DNA from: Anseranas semipalmata
Lineage: Eukaryota; Chordata; Aves; Anseriformes; Anseranatidae
DNA: 64,000 bases
Direction: 5' to 3'
Assembly: GCA_013399115.1 (NCBI GenBank)
Contig: VXAA01002207.1
Coordinates: 428,368 to 492,367, forward strand
The notes under the pieces: generated by a model
The model's input: the letters and a program-made list of their open reading frames with translations, nothing else
The model's database searches: none
Told to the model about the DNA's origin: nothing
In this document: positions 48,956 to 62,136 of the stretch, in pieces
How the letters are laid out: every line of letters starts with the position of its first letter
How positions within the stretch are numbered: the stretch's first letter is position 1
Position numbers and translations under genes: made by a program

Positions 48956-51719
48956 TTCACATCCTTAAACTGGGATGGTTGACAATGTTTTACCATGTGC
49001 TATGACAGCAGTTTTCATCTTACTGCTGCAGTATTGGCTTGTTCCTCTTGACACTGCACTGATAGGAAAAGGGAATAAAGATAATTCTGTTATAGTAATG
49101 TCAAAATAATCTAACCCATACTGACTTCCTCTTGACACTCTTGTAGTACAACTATTGTCCTTCAGAATTACTGGTCTAGATCTTCTGTTATTCTATGGAC
49201 GTATGGTGCCTATTTACAATGGAAGGAATATCTCTCAATGAAGAAGGAAATTTAAATTATCAAGTGAAAGCATAAATAGTCTAGGTAGCTAGAAGCACAG
49301 CTTAGACGGATTTTGACTGCAGACAAAAGAATGCATTTTTTAATTGATAATTTTCTACTGGTGAAAGGCTTTTAGGGGCATAGTAGATTTAAGTCCTTAG
49401 ATCAAAATAAGGTATCTATCTCATATATCTTTGCTCAGCAATGAAAGCCTTGGTGAAGAAATCATGTGACCTGTTGTTTGCTGAAGATAGAACAAATATA
49501 ACTGCTTTTCAGTTTGCTTCTAACTTCAGGTCTGTTGCTCTCTGGCAAATTTTGGCCTAACTCTTCAAGGACCAAAAAAGATGACTAAGAAAAAAAAAAT
49601 TAAGCTGATATTAAGTTCAGTAACAACCTATACATATGAAGGAACTTGAGACAGTCTCTGCTAAGGAGTTTTTAAGGTCCATAAATAGGAAAAAAAATGG
49701 AACTACTGCTCTAGTGAATTTAGTTTAAAATTCATTGGATAGTTTTGTGTTTCATCCATTGTAATAAGGGAGAAAGAGCCTGGTTCATCTTTGTGCCCTC
49801 CTTATTAGAGCGTGCTCTAAGGGGTGCCTTGGGACAGCAGTGTCCCTGGAATGTCCATAACATTTTACACGGTGGTTTCTCCTTGACATATGCACAAGCA
49901 TATTCCTGATGTGTTAGGAATTGCACTGAGGACTTTACGTGATATTTGTGATACAGCAGAGGTCTGTTTTTTGCTGACTGCAGGATCACCACTGCTAGTT
50001 AAAACACATACAAAAAGGATGAAGGTATACCTCCCTACAAATCTGTAATATTGTTGCACTAGAATATTCATTTTTACATAAGACTATGTAATGATATCAT
50101 GTGGTCATGAAAGTTTTCTTTCTCTGTAAAATGTATTTGTTTGCTTTAAATTTGTTCCTTTCATGTCCTGGTCTGACACACTCCGTGTCTTTGGGTTCAT
50201 TTTGACAGAAGAAAGCTTATTTCCAGCCTTTGCATTTGCTATCTATTGGCTGGAGGTGGTTTTCTAAAAAGAGTTGTTTAAGCATGAAGGTGTTATAGGT
50301 TATCTTGCTTATATGTTGATGGTGGGGGAAAGTATGGATTGGAAATAGTTGCAGAAGGAGGAAAAACTTTGTATGAATTTCAACACCTTTGAACCCATAG
50401 CCATGATCTCATACATTTTCTAGTTAAAAGCAGTGTGTTTTGGGGATTTATTAGTTTGTTTCTTCTCTTTTTGTGTAGGGAAATGGGTAGAGAAGGGATT
50501 TTTCTAAGTGTTGTGTTTTGTTTCTCTGTTTGTTTGTTTTTCTGTGAGACATTTCATTGCTTTTCTCATCTCAGAGGCTATTTGACTGTGGTAATATCTG
50601 TGTCTGAGGGGTCTCCTTCACATGGAAAATGTGGAAAATGAAGAAAATTTAATAATGTCACAAGGCTCAGAGAAGGGTCTTTAGATTGTTCAGTATCTGA
50701 GGTAAGTATCTGAGATAGTTGAACATGATCATAAATTTGTTGCTTATAGTGTGTTGATAAAGTACTTGGAGTTGTGCAAAACCAGAAAATATGTCATTTC
50801 CTGTTTCAAATAACCACTTTAGTCTAATTCAATTTTTAACAATTTGTCCACATTCTATTTCTGATTTTCAGAGAAGGTCACCTTCACCAAACATTTCAAC
50901 AAATTGAGCAAATAACTGTTTAAAAACGAGAAAGCTGTAGGTTCTCAAAACAGCTAGGTTTTGTTTTGACTTCCCAAATCTAAACAAAAAAACAAACAAA
51001 CAAAGAAAAACCAACAACTTTGAAGAAGGAATAACTAAGAGAGCACCTTATGAGCGTGTTAAAAAGCTGATCTGCAGTCCTCTATATCTGGCAGTGCTTG
51101 TTATAAAGTTACTGTTGTTTACATTCAAAGGCATCTTTTTTTTTTTTCCAATTTTTTTCAAATTAAGTGAAAAAGAATCATTTATATTCATAACATTAGT
51201 TTTTTTTTCTATATTGCAATCACTACAGTGATGGATATTTTACATTTGAAAGAAATTTTGGTAGAGATGGGGATAGAGTAAATTCTGAATTTTTAGGATC
51301 ATTTGGGTGTATCTCAGGGCTTCAGAAACCATGAAATTGGTTTCATATACAAAGAGACTTGTATCAATCATTTAACATGCACATAAATAGCAAGAGAGTA
51401 AAATCATGGACTCTCCAGAGTCAATGGCAAAACTTTCACTGGAACTAAGACTTTACCCAGTACGTAAGTTTTGAGAAAACATGTTGAATATTCTCCTGTG
51501 GTAATTATCTTGAAGTAATTTTCTTTAATGCTTTACAGAGGGTTCAGTGAATAATGTGGTGAGCCAACCTGAGGTGATAAGAATATCAATTCACAGAATG
51601 CTAGGGGGAGAGGAAGGCACTGTTAGTACCCCATTAGAAGTGATGTGACTACATAGAAGAAAATAGACAGGAAATCCCATTTATTCCCCTGAGAGCCATG
51701 GGTCTATACCAGGTATTTT
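48956..51719. other. Unique noncoding sequence
   Basis: Minor repeats only: a repeated 'agtatctgag' pair near 50692 and an AAAC-rich run at about 50983-51006. No gene is recognised. Confidence 0.5.
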
Positions 51720-52500
51720 CTGACCTGATAATTTCCATGCACTGTTAGTTGTGTTTTGCTGCTAATTGTTTGCATGCACTGGGACAGCTGCTTTATTTGC
51801 AAACAAAACTCAATAAATCTTTAAAATGTTGCAGTTTGAGCAGAGCTGACTAGCAGCTGCAAGAACAAAGTTCTGTATTTACTCGTTATTGCTATTTGTT
51901 CTGGTAAAGGTTTGTTCCTTGTAATGCAGAAAATACATACTTCCTCATTAAGCTCTGGACTTAGCATGGCCATTGAATTGTTCCACAGAAGCCTCCAAAA
52001 AGCTTTAATTACTACGTACAGAGGTCTGGCTCTGTCCTCGCCTCTGACCTAGGGGTGAAAGGATCTATATTTAACTTTTAACAAGGTCCATAATCTATTT
52101 GTTTCCCATCCCCATCATTTGCTTTGTTGTTCTACTTTACCACCCTTTCACAGCCTGGCTTCCACAATGCTCTCGCAAGGGTGATTCAGCATACTGCAAT
52201 TTTATTGCTAGTTGTTCTGTTTTCTTTAATGGGATTTGTTTGACTTTGCAATATTACTTTAAGCTGCGATATGTTGTAGGATAAAGATGTTATTATGACA
52301 GTGTTAGCTTCTCTGTAAATTACAGTGCCTTGAGGATTGCATTTTGAGACTTCATGTAAACACTTTACAGAGCTAATAACATAGATACCATATGTAAAGC
52401 TTGAAAAATATTTAAATAGGGCACATTTGAAGGAATAAAACAATCAAAAGGCTTTTTGGGGGATAATGAAGATTACACTGAATTGTTTAAACTCAATGTA
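51720..52500. other. Candidate conserved noncoding element
   Basis: Unique sequence with POU-like 'tttgcatgcac', forkhead-like 'ttatttgcaaac', SOX-like 'aagaacaaagttc' and homeobox-like 'gctttaattactacg'. No coding frame or repeat covers it. Regulatory function is an inference from motif density only. Confidence 0.25.
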
Positions 52501-53044
52501 CAGCTTTTAAAACAGAACCCATGTACTATAATCCATTTTCCCTTTTCTTCCTGCTTAGCTACAATTTATTTGAACTATTGGAATATGTTTTCAGCAGAAT
52601 TCCTTTACAGTAATTGACAAGATCTCTGGGATAATGTATTTGGAACAACAACCTTTCATTTAATGTAACAATCATTAGTCATTTTTGTTAACAGTCTTGA
52701 CTAGAAGAAAAACAGTTGTTACAAAAAATGAAAACAAGCAAGCTAGCTAGCTGCTTAGACAGAAATGCACCACTTTCTATTACAGCAGTAACGTTGTTTG
52801 GATGTTTTGGTGGGCTCCAAGTATTTTTTTTTGAATCCTTTTACATTTCTTTTAAAAATCAAAAAAGCTGCAAGACTGGAGTTGGTAGTTTAAGTCACAG
52901 AGGAACTGCAGTTATCAAATGTTACTACTAACATAGTATTTTCAGTATAAGACTTTCTGGGGAGGCTGAAACACAAGCCACGTCTTTGATCAAAATTAAG
53001 TATTTATTATTTATTTTTTTCTTACAATACTACTTTCATACTAC
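52501..53044. other. Unique noncoding sequence
   Basis: Nothing identifiable apart from the 12-base palindrome 'agctagctagct' near 52741. Confidence 0.5.
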
Positions 53045-53103
53045 AATTTGAACACTGCTCTCTTCCTTTCCTTTCCTTTCCTTTCCTTTCCTTTCCTTTC
53101 CTT
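53045..53103. repeat. (CTTTC)n microsatellite abutting assembly gap
   Basis: About eleven CTTTC units run straight into undetermined bases, so the repeat is longer than shown and probably caused the gap. Confidence 0.95.
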
Positions 53104-53382
53104 NNNNNNNNNNNNNNNNNNNNNNNNNNNNNNNNNNNNNNNNNNNNNNNNNNNNNNNNNNNNNNNNNNNNNNNNNNNNNNNNNNNNNNNNNNNNNNNNN
53201 NNNNNNNNNNNNNNNNNNNNNNNNNNNNNNNNNNNNNNNNNNNNNNNNNNNNNNNNNNNNNNNNNNNNNNNNNNNNNNNNNNNNNNNNNNNNNNNNNNNN
53301 NNNNNNNNNNNNNNNNNNNNNNNNNNNNNNNNNNNNNNNNNNNNNNNNNNNNNNNNNNNNNNNNNNNNNNNNNNNNNNNNNN
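53104..53382. other. Assembly gap (279 undetermined bases)
   Basis: The sequence is all N. An apparent 134-codon frame across it (53048-53452) is an artefact of translating undetermined bases. Confidence 0.99.
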
Positions 53383-55327
53383 AATAATTATTTTTCCCCC
53401 ACTTTTGTGTACTGTGAAACTCTATCTGGCTTATTTAAAGAAGGTCACATAGCAAGTCCATGTCTTTCTAGTTATTGTCAGCTGTCTTGGGAAATGATTG
53501 ACAGCGGTCATGGGACATAACAAATAATAGTCCTGCTGCTTCATTTTCTTCATAATTCCAGTTCTGGTGGTGTTATTTTTCCATCTGTTTTTGTCTGTTC
53601 TGTTTTGTTATGTTTTGCTTTTCTGGGGGGGAGGGAGGGTTTTTGTGTCTTTTCATCAATGAATATCATTTTTTTTTTTCCTTCAGTTTTCCATGGGTTT
53701 TAAAGAGAAATCTTTTTTTCTTTTTTTTTTTTTTTTTCAGTTAAGCTGTGAAGCTAGCATTGCTTGCATTTCTTTAATAAAAATTCTGATCTGTGGTTAT
53801 ACGTGCATCAGCTCTGTGGCCATGACTTTCAGTGAACAGAACTCACCTAAATAACCTGACGTTAATTTTCCTGAGGAATTCTGAAGTTAGTAGTGTTACT
53901 CACTGGAGTAAATGCTGCTCCCTCCATGTTTCAGCACCGTGCCCACTGGCAGGTCTTGGTACTGCAGCTCTGAGGAAAGCCACCAGAGGCCAGTGACTAA
54001 TAATTTGGATATTGTATTGGTGACCCTGTCCGAGTACTAGCAGTCCAATACATCTCTGCACCTCTACCCCTTTCTCCCCTTTGCTCCCAAACCTATTTCT
54101 TACTGTCAAGGAATCTGAAGACTAAGAATCAGGACCTGAATCATCAGAAAATGGCACGTACTGTGCTACTGTCCTTCTCCAGCATAAAGCTGAATGACTG
54201 TGTGGTTTCCTATATAAAAAGTGTCTTTTGTGAGATTGCCTCTTTGTTTAAACAAAAAGAGAGAGAGGGAGAGAATGAAATATACTATGGAATACTCAAG
54301 CAGATGCTTGGCATTATATTAACACATGTATTATGGCGTATCATGTAATGGTACACTGTGGGGAATAGTAATGAATAGTTTGGAGCACAATAATGTGCAT
54401 TGTTGATGTTTGTTAAAATAAAGATATTCAATTTATAATAAAAGGGATTAAAAGCTTAATTCATGACTATGTTAATATTTGTCTGCAAGTACACAGATAA
54501 ATGGTAACGTACCTTATCACATTAAACACCTGCACGTACAAGTTCCTCTGCTGAGATCTCCATGGGATTGTATGTTTTACAGAGCTTAAACTTTCATTTC
54601 CCAAAATAATGATATCATTCATTTACAGATATAGATAGGCTCTTCTTACTCAAACTCTATCCTGAAATGAGAATTGTTACTTCAACTACAAAAATGTGGG
54701 ATTAATTACCACAGTGATTGCCTGCTGCATCATCTGATGTATTTGTATATAGAATTTATATATTTTGCAACAATCTGATTGCCTGACAGAAGTGAATTAA
54801 GACTTTCTAAAATACACTGCTGTTAAAGGTAAATGATACCTCCAACATGGATGTGATGAGCTAGGCGGTGGTGGCAAACAGATCTCATCTTAACACAGAT
54901 CGCCTACTGTCTTTCCTGCATTTCCCACATGCCATCCTCTGTGAACAACAGAAAAAAAAAAAAGTGCATTTGTGTAGAAAATGCATAATTAAGGGGAGTG
55001 ATTGATGTCTGAACTATTTCATTGTTTAGCTCTGCTGTTCAAGTATTTACAGGCTTACTGGATGCCAGTGCAGGCTCAGTGTATGTATTAGGAAGTATCC
55101 AAAGGACAAAATGTCAGCAGAAGCACCCACCATATTCTCCTCCATCAAAAACATTGTCCAAAATAAATGGTGATAATTCAGACCCTAAAAGAACTTCTTT
55201 GTTTGTCTGCTTTGCTACAAGTAGATCAGAAAATGAAATCTTGTGAAAGCAAGACTAAGGATGACACAGAACTGTCCTGAACAAAGTCACCAAATTGGAG
55301 ACTTGGAACAATTTGTCTGCTTGAATA
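53383..55327. other. Unique noncoding sequence with T runs
   Basis: A 17-base T run occupies 53721-53737 and a G-rich motif 53625-53639. No gene or repeat family is recognised. Confidence 0.5.
53625..53639 (+). other. G-quadruplex motif
   Basis: Seven G, A, three G, A and three G give four possible runs of three G with single-base loops on the + strand, a compact arrangement usually regarded as stable. Confidence 0.6.
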
Positions 55328-55371
55328 CAGTTCAAAGCCAGTTCAAAGCCACTGCAAAGCCACTGCACTGG
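55328..55371. repeat. 11-bp tandem repeat, four units
   Basis: The units 'cagttcaaagc' (twice), 'cactgcaaagc' and 'cactgcactgg' follow each other with an exact 11-base period. Confidence 0.85.
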
Positions 55372-58249
55372 ACACCAAGCAAGGGCATCTTTCTGGAGCG
55401 AGGGAAATAATTCTGGAAAATGGAAGAGGTACATAGCTGGATATTTCCAGCTAAATGCTGAGTGAAAGCCTGAGACAGAACTTGCTTCAAAATGGTATTT
55501 CAGGACAATATCTTTGCAAAAAATAAAAGGTTCCCCCTTATCCTTTAGATGAAACCAGTACAGCATGTAAGCACCAGAGTCATAGCTGTTTATGAAATAA
55601 ACATTTCCTTCAAAGATTTTGTACAAAAGATATTTTTCAGGATCTCCCAGGTTTACAGATGCATCACATAGTCAAAATATCTTGTGTAATGCATGCACAG
55701 TAAAACAGTTTAAAACTTTTGACTTTGCTATCTTGTCTTCTGTATAAGCAGGCACATGATTTGATCTTCTATCCAGTTTCTCAGGTTGGTTCTACAGAGC
55801 CGTGTCCTCCCTTCAACCCCTTTCTTCCACACACACTTTAAAAAATATTTTAAATCAATTGTAATCCATTTTCTATTGACTAAATGCTTAATAGAAAAGT
55901 ACAGTTTATTAATTGACTGTACCATTTGATATCTCATTTTCTTTTTATTCTGCACCCCTATTCTCACCTAAAAGGAAGATTTCATGTTTTAAACTTATCT
56001 TTAACATGCAATTTGATTGTTCAGTGCTACAGCATGATGGAGAGATTATGACCCTCTTAGCTGTGTCAATTGCAGTTGTCTAGTGTATGACTATAATCAG
56101 AGTTTTAGTCTATGTTTTCAGTGAAAATTAAGTCTCTTTGAGGATGTATGTGTGTGTGGCTTCTGTGAAGGAATGATCACCTTATTAAACAGGAGAACCA
56201 AGGAGTCTATCATTTGAACGTCATCCTGTACCTTCTGAAGTAGCTTTTCATTAAACAATTTTGTGGAAGATGTTGGGCATGTGTAAATGGCTGAATTGGG
56301 AGAGTTTTGCAAACCTGAGGGTATATGAGACATCCACCTTGGGCTGGCAGATGCTGGATTGATGCAGTGGAAGGCCTGTGCCTGTCTGGAACAGCCGCAG
56401 GAGGTTGGGAAAGAGCAATTTGAGGGTCTGGTTGTGCCAGTCGCCTATATTCCAGCAACTGCCTCTCACCCTTCTTATCTACCTGTTAAGTGGAGGAAGC
56501 TAAGAATAATTTATTTTAATGAAACATGCACTCCTGTTAGGAGTGCAACTAACAAAGCTTATTTTTCTACAGACTTCTGTTCCCTGCTTTTTCCCCTGTA
56601 GCTCCCCAGACACACAGCTGTGGTCCTCTGAGTCCTCCATCTCTCTTGACTCTTAACAAGTAGGTATGGCAGCAGTACAGTCACATAAGCAAAAAGACAA
56701 AATCTAAAGGCTAACCTGGTATAACAGGTCCCCCATCCTGATTAATAATAATTCCTAATCTCTTTATTGTTATTTATCTCACAGAATAGAACATTTTCAT
56801 ATATTGTAAGAAGAAATGTTCCTGTTAGGCCTCCATTTTATATCTTATATGTATTTCAGCAAAACAATGTAAACGTTAATCTTTTACCTTTCTACTCCAA
56901 TTCATGTTCTTTTGGACATTCATCCTTCTGGCTTCACTGAGTTACTAGGGACCTGCTTCCAACATTGTTGTCAGTGGAGTTGTGCATTTGGGATCCTGGG
57001 TAAACCAGAAGCTTGCTAACAACAAGAAGTAAGAGACATTAATAAACCTAAACTAAGCTCTGAGTCTTCCTACTGGTAACTCATTTTTTCACAAGCCTGG
57101 ATCTACAAAAGGATTCAGACTTTAAAAAATACCCATCATCTGACAACTAATATACTGTAAAAAGACTGAAATCTGTTATTTCAGTAGTAGCTCTTTAGGA
57201 TGAAGTGACAAGACCCTATATTTCCTTGCATAAAGCAGTTGACACAATGGTGACTGCAAGCTGAGAAGTTAGGGCAAGGTTTACTCCTACATTTTGAGAA
57301 TGGAACTAGTCTCAGAGCTGCCAGCAACTCCCTTCAAGAGGTTCTGACCACCAGTAAAGCAACAGGCCTGAGGAATGTGTAGTGTCACACAGTAATTTGA
57401 GATGATAAACAAAATCACCTAGAGACAGTACTGTGGCAAGACAAGATTTTCCCCAAACTATGAACTTGAAAGTTATGAACATTATGAAGGACCTCTTTGA
57501 TTTACTTGCTCTTGTTCCCTGTTGGTTTCTGCAAACTGTTGGGAAAAAATGTTATAATTGACAGAAATTCCCTTTTACTTTTTGTTTGTTACAATAATGT
57601 GTACTGTCTCAGGATCACTCTGATCTGTAGTTTCAGAAAGTCTTGGTGTAGAGTAGAGGACCAGCAAAAGGAGCACTGAAACTGCCATTTAAAGTATGCA
57701 GATACTTTAAATAATGCAGATTTAATATAAAAACTTTTTTTTTTTCTAACTAGGAAAATGCAGTTGAAAAGACTTGATTTTAAAACATGAGTGTCTATCA
57801 TCTCTGTTTTTCTTACGTCTACATGAGATGGCACTAATAAAAATACCTATGTTACATATTAAATGACCCTGCAAGTCTACAGATATGTTAAATAAGAGTT
57901 AATGATTTACTCAATAGTTACATTTTGTAAGCAAACCTGTTTTCACACAGCTGTCCTGCAGAAATAAAGCAGTGCACACATTTTAATTTTTAGATCCACT
58001 TCTCTTTTTCCCTTCATATATTTTATGGAACTCTAACTGGAAATTTTTGAGTAATTTGTCTCTTATTTATATGTGATAAATTAAGGGAATGAAACTGGAG
58101 AAATTTACAATTCATATTCTTCTATTAAAAATTATATCTTTCTGACAAACCTCTTCAAAAAGTCCTTATTCACACTAGTATTTTAGATCCTTCTCTGAAT
58201 GTATATTTTTAAAGATAACTACTGTATGTTTGGAGGAAGATCAGTTTCT
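55372..58249. other. Unique noncoding sequence
   Basis: No gene is recognised. Frames reach about 123 codons (55255-55626, minus) without any domain. Confidence 0.5.
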
Positions 58250-58835
58250 TTTTTTTTTCCCCCTCTTATTTCTACAGAATGACTTTCTTTTTAAACACTG
58301 GGACTTTTGTTATGTTAATCAGTCAGGGAACATTTCCAATTCAATTTTACCTGAGCGCTGGTCAGCTAGAGTTTTCTTTGTTTGATGTCCCTTGAGCCTT
58401 CCCTTGTCTTTTAAACTGTAATTTAGTTGGAGCTGCTGTCAATTTACTCCGTCCATTACATTTACAGTGATATTCCAGACATTGTCTTCTATTCAGTCCT
58501 AGAGAAGTTCTTCGACCTAAACAAAATGTGCAGTGAAAAATCCTATAAAAATACAGAGTACAAGCACAGAACTACTGTTTGCCTATGTGTAATGCATGCA
58601 TAGAAATTAAATTGTTGCTACCTATCCAGTTTATTGTTATTTTGTTTTTAATCTAACAGATCCTTACACTCAAGAGAGCTACCAAATGGTAATTAATTAG
58701 GATTTTCAATGAAGTGGACGTCCCATACAACTAGGCAGCCAGCTTGCACTCTGCTCTGCCATGCCTTTGTATTAATGAGATTTTAAACTCTGCTACTTAC
58801 TTTTTAACTCCACCGAACAGCCCTTACCATTGAGG
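58250..58835. other. Candidate conserved noncoding element
   Basis: Unique sequence with 'tgttatgttaatcagtcagg', 'atgtgtaatgcatgcatag' (POU-like), 'ggtaattaattaggatttt' (paired homeobox sites) and 'ctaaacaaaatgtg'. Inferred regulatory, untested. Confidence 0.25.
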
Positions 58836-58865
58836 TTTTTTTGTTTGTTTGTTTGTTTTGTTTTT
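58836..58865. repeat. (TTTG)n microsatellite
   Basis: About four TTTG units lie between T runs. Confidence 0.85.
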
Positions 58866-60499
58866 ATCACAATTACCAGCTGTCATGGACTTCAACAATT
58901 ACAGCAACTTTCTTGCCCTTAGTCGATATCAGCAAGTTCCTAAGGCTTCTGTGTGCCAGGTAGGAAATTGTTGCTTTGAGCAGTTGCTTTCTATGGGACG
59001 AGAAGGGAAAAAGCCCAGAAAGAAGATGTTAGAACTGATTTTAGCTGTTGAGCTGCCTTTTCTGAGGGTGATGCCAATGTCTGTGGCTGCAGAAGGGAAA
59101 GTATTGCCTACATGAGCTTCCATGCATGCTTAAGGAAACTGTTACCTAGGACTGGAGAGCTTAAAGGTAAAATACAGAAATATCCTGCCCTTTTTTGGAT
59201 CTCTCAGAAAGGAAACAGAAATGATGTGTTTAAATGTCAAATGACAGAGAGTAAAACTTCCAGACCATGCTAGTGGTCTTGGCAGTGACAGCTGGCCATG
59301 CTGTGCTACTCCTCTTTGCCATGAAAACTAGTGTGGAGGTTTCTGTTCATTATAGTGGATGCAAGACCTTGGGCCATGATAATAAGGCTGCTCCCGAGTG
59401 CTAAATCTCAGCTGAGAAATGAAGCATTCATCTCATATTGCAGTTCCCTTAGTTGCCACAAGGCTGTCATGCATGTCCATGTACTGTGAAATGTGACAAA
59501 GGACAACCTAAGTGGTGCTTTCACTGCTGACAGACATTTTATGGCAGGAGAAGGCTTGTAGACCCTGGCATAACATCAGGCACCTTCTGGAATGTGTGTT
59601 TTGAGTCATTCTCCTTTTGCATGGAGACAGGACAGAGATATCTCTCACCCCTTGCTGGTATCTTCGCCAGATCTCAGTAAACTAATGAATCTAGAAAGGG
59701 AGGAAAAAGGAGCAGGGACCTTGGGAAGCTTAAGAGAAATGGAAACAGGTGGAAGTGCAGCATACATATTCTTTTGTGGCTCTACAGACATTATGAAGAT
59801 ACCAAATTTTCTTTCCTGCAAAACTCCCCAGCCTGGCTGGGGTCGCTCTCGGAGCACCCTAGCTTGCTGGTGTTGGGTTCCTGGGCCTTGGGTAGAGTGC
59901 AGACACTGTACTGGCAGCTGGGTACTTTGCGGTAGATTCCCAAGAATCCTGAGGCCTGGGGTACATGTTGAGTCAGGGACCAAATCCCACTCTGCTAGCA
60001 AGCTGCTCTGGAAACCTCTGCAACAGCATCATCTAGGGGTTTCTGTCCTTTTGAGTCCAGCCCATATGGGAGACAATCGATCCATCCCTAAAGGTTACAG
60101 CTCCACATTCACGAAGAACAGGAGTCTCCTGTTTCAACCAAAAGCAGTCTGGCCTGATCCTGTAATGCCTGTTCAGCTGCAACTACTCTGATGGTGAATT
60201 TGTTTCTAAAGATACTGTGACCTTGGCTCCTTTGTGTCCAGAACAGACTGGGTGCTGTGTTTATCCACATGCACTCCAGAACAAAGCGATGTGAGGATGT
60301 TTTGGAAATGGCTCGATGATTCAGGATATTCTGTTTGGAATCTGCACTTTTATGAACTCGTTTTGTACTTACATCTACAGCTAGCTTTTCCCCTTGAGGC
60401 TAGGGAATGTCTCTAGGACAGCCAAATAATGAAGCTGTCAATTTATTCATTTGCCTCTAGTGTGAAGCTTAAAAATAGGATGTGATCAATAGCTCATGA
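58866..60499. other. GC-richer noncoding patch with a 199-codon open frame
   Basis: The longest frame in the window (+, 59592-60191) lies here, opposed by a 118-codon minus frame. The peptide is rich in Trp, Cys and Ser without a recognisable domain or conserved motif, and composition alone reduces stops. I do not call a gene. A long noncoding transcript or old unrecognised repeat is possible. Confidence 0.2.
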
Positions 60500-61130
60500 C
60501 AAGATGCATGGAAGAGCAGGAACTGCCTTTCCTCTGCCAAGAGGCTTGACAAGGTTAGTGTTCTGGCAGTACGCGGATACTTGTACGGCCCTAACCTTCG
60601 TCAGCATCGCTTGTTGTAATTATCATGGGTCTTCCCTGGCACTTACCTTCAATCACTCCCTCAGCACAAACAACTCTCAGATTGCTTTTCCATTATAAAT
60701 TGTATTTGGTACCCAGATTTTAAAAGGGCTAACATGGATTTCTTTTCCTGTCCTGTTTGCTTGATTCTGTTTTTCCTTTTAATTATGACAGGCAATGTTC
60801 TGTGTGCTTGGTTTAATTGCATTCGGCCTCACTGATTGTTACAGTGGTGTTCTCTATATGCTGCATATTTGAGCCACGTGTACGAATCTTCGTTTCACTC
60901 TAGGTACAATCAATGAACCTTGTTTTAAAAGCCACTATAAAAAGAGAGATCAGTTTCTGCAGACAGCGATTCACTACATAGGACATAACAATATATCTCA
61001 GTGCAGAAGATGAGCAGTGGGTCTCAGGGAAGCCTGCAATCTCAGGCAATTCATCCACTCCTCTGTGTGCCTGGGACAACTTCTGTAACCACGAGAGCAA
61101 AAAGCATAACCAAGCCTAACGTTGTTTAAT
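60500..61130. other. Candidate regulatory/conserved noncoding block
   Basis: Unique, repeat-free sequence with 'cgcttgttgtaattatcatggg', 'tttaattgcattcggcctc' and 'ttcattgattgtacc'. It is a weak regulatory candidate. Confidence 0.18.
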
Positions 61131-62136
61131 GGGAACTGGGTGATTGGCTTCAACTGAGCCAGAGTTTAGCTGTTACTTTTAAGAGAAGCTCAGATTCTGG
61201 TGTTGTCTGATATTTACTGTTTGAGGCCAGCTTTGGCTACTGCCTCTGCTTAAATGTAACCTTGAAAATTGCTTACTTGCTGATGGCTGCATTAAACAAT
61301 AGAGTCTGGTTAGGTACAGAGAACAGTTACTTATGTGTGGAAAGTAATTGATTCCATGCTGAAGAAATGATTTGTTTTTATTCCTCCATTTATCTGGGTT
61401 GTAAAGTATAGTAATTATTTTATTCCCTTACAGCATAGTTTGTGGTACAAATACATGCTGGATATATATATATATATATATATTTCACAAAACAATTTAA
61501 ATGTATCTTTTCCATTGCTTACAAAAATAACAATAAAATATTTTATCTTTCAAAGCTGATAGTGCCACAAAAATTTACATAGCAAGGACAAGATAAATTG
61601 CCTAACTAAACCAACAAGAATCACAATTAAACCAGCTTATGATTATATCTTAAATAACATTGAATTTTAAGCCAGGTAAACCAAGAAGAATTATGAATGC
61701 TACTTTTGTACCAAGCTACTGGAACTAGTTCTCTCAATAAGGGGAATGAACATGCCACAAAGGCCTGAAGTGATGTTTACTATGTAACTCAGCTATAAAG
61801 ACAATTGTTTGAATTATGGGTTATATTGGTTGGGTGGCCTCTTCCAAAAACAATCAGGGGAAAGAAATCGGATTTTAGGTTAGTACAGAAGGAAAATCTG
61901 TTAGAGGAGAGGACAGAGGAAGAGGAAAGTTATCTCCAGTAGAAAAAAAGGTTTTAGTATATCTTACCGATTTTGGTGTGATATCTTTTCTTCCTTTCAT
62001 TTAAAAAAGAACAATAAGGTCAGATATCAGAATGAAGATGGTTTTCAAAGAATCTGTTGAGATGGACTTTCCCTCCATTTCTACATTTGAAATTGTTTGC
62101 TGAATTTGACCCAAACTGAGGACAAAATCTGTCTCA
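61131..62136. other. AT-rich noncoding sequence with (AT)n at 61462-61483
   Basis: A pure alternating AT run of about 11 units is the only clear feature. Confidence 0.55.

Noticed and set aside
53048..53452. 134-codon open frame near 53 kb
   Set aside because: Most of it translates undetermined bases in the assembly gap and a CTTTC repeat.
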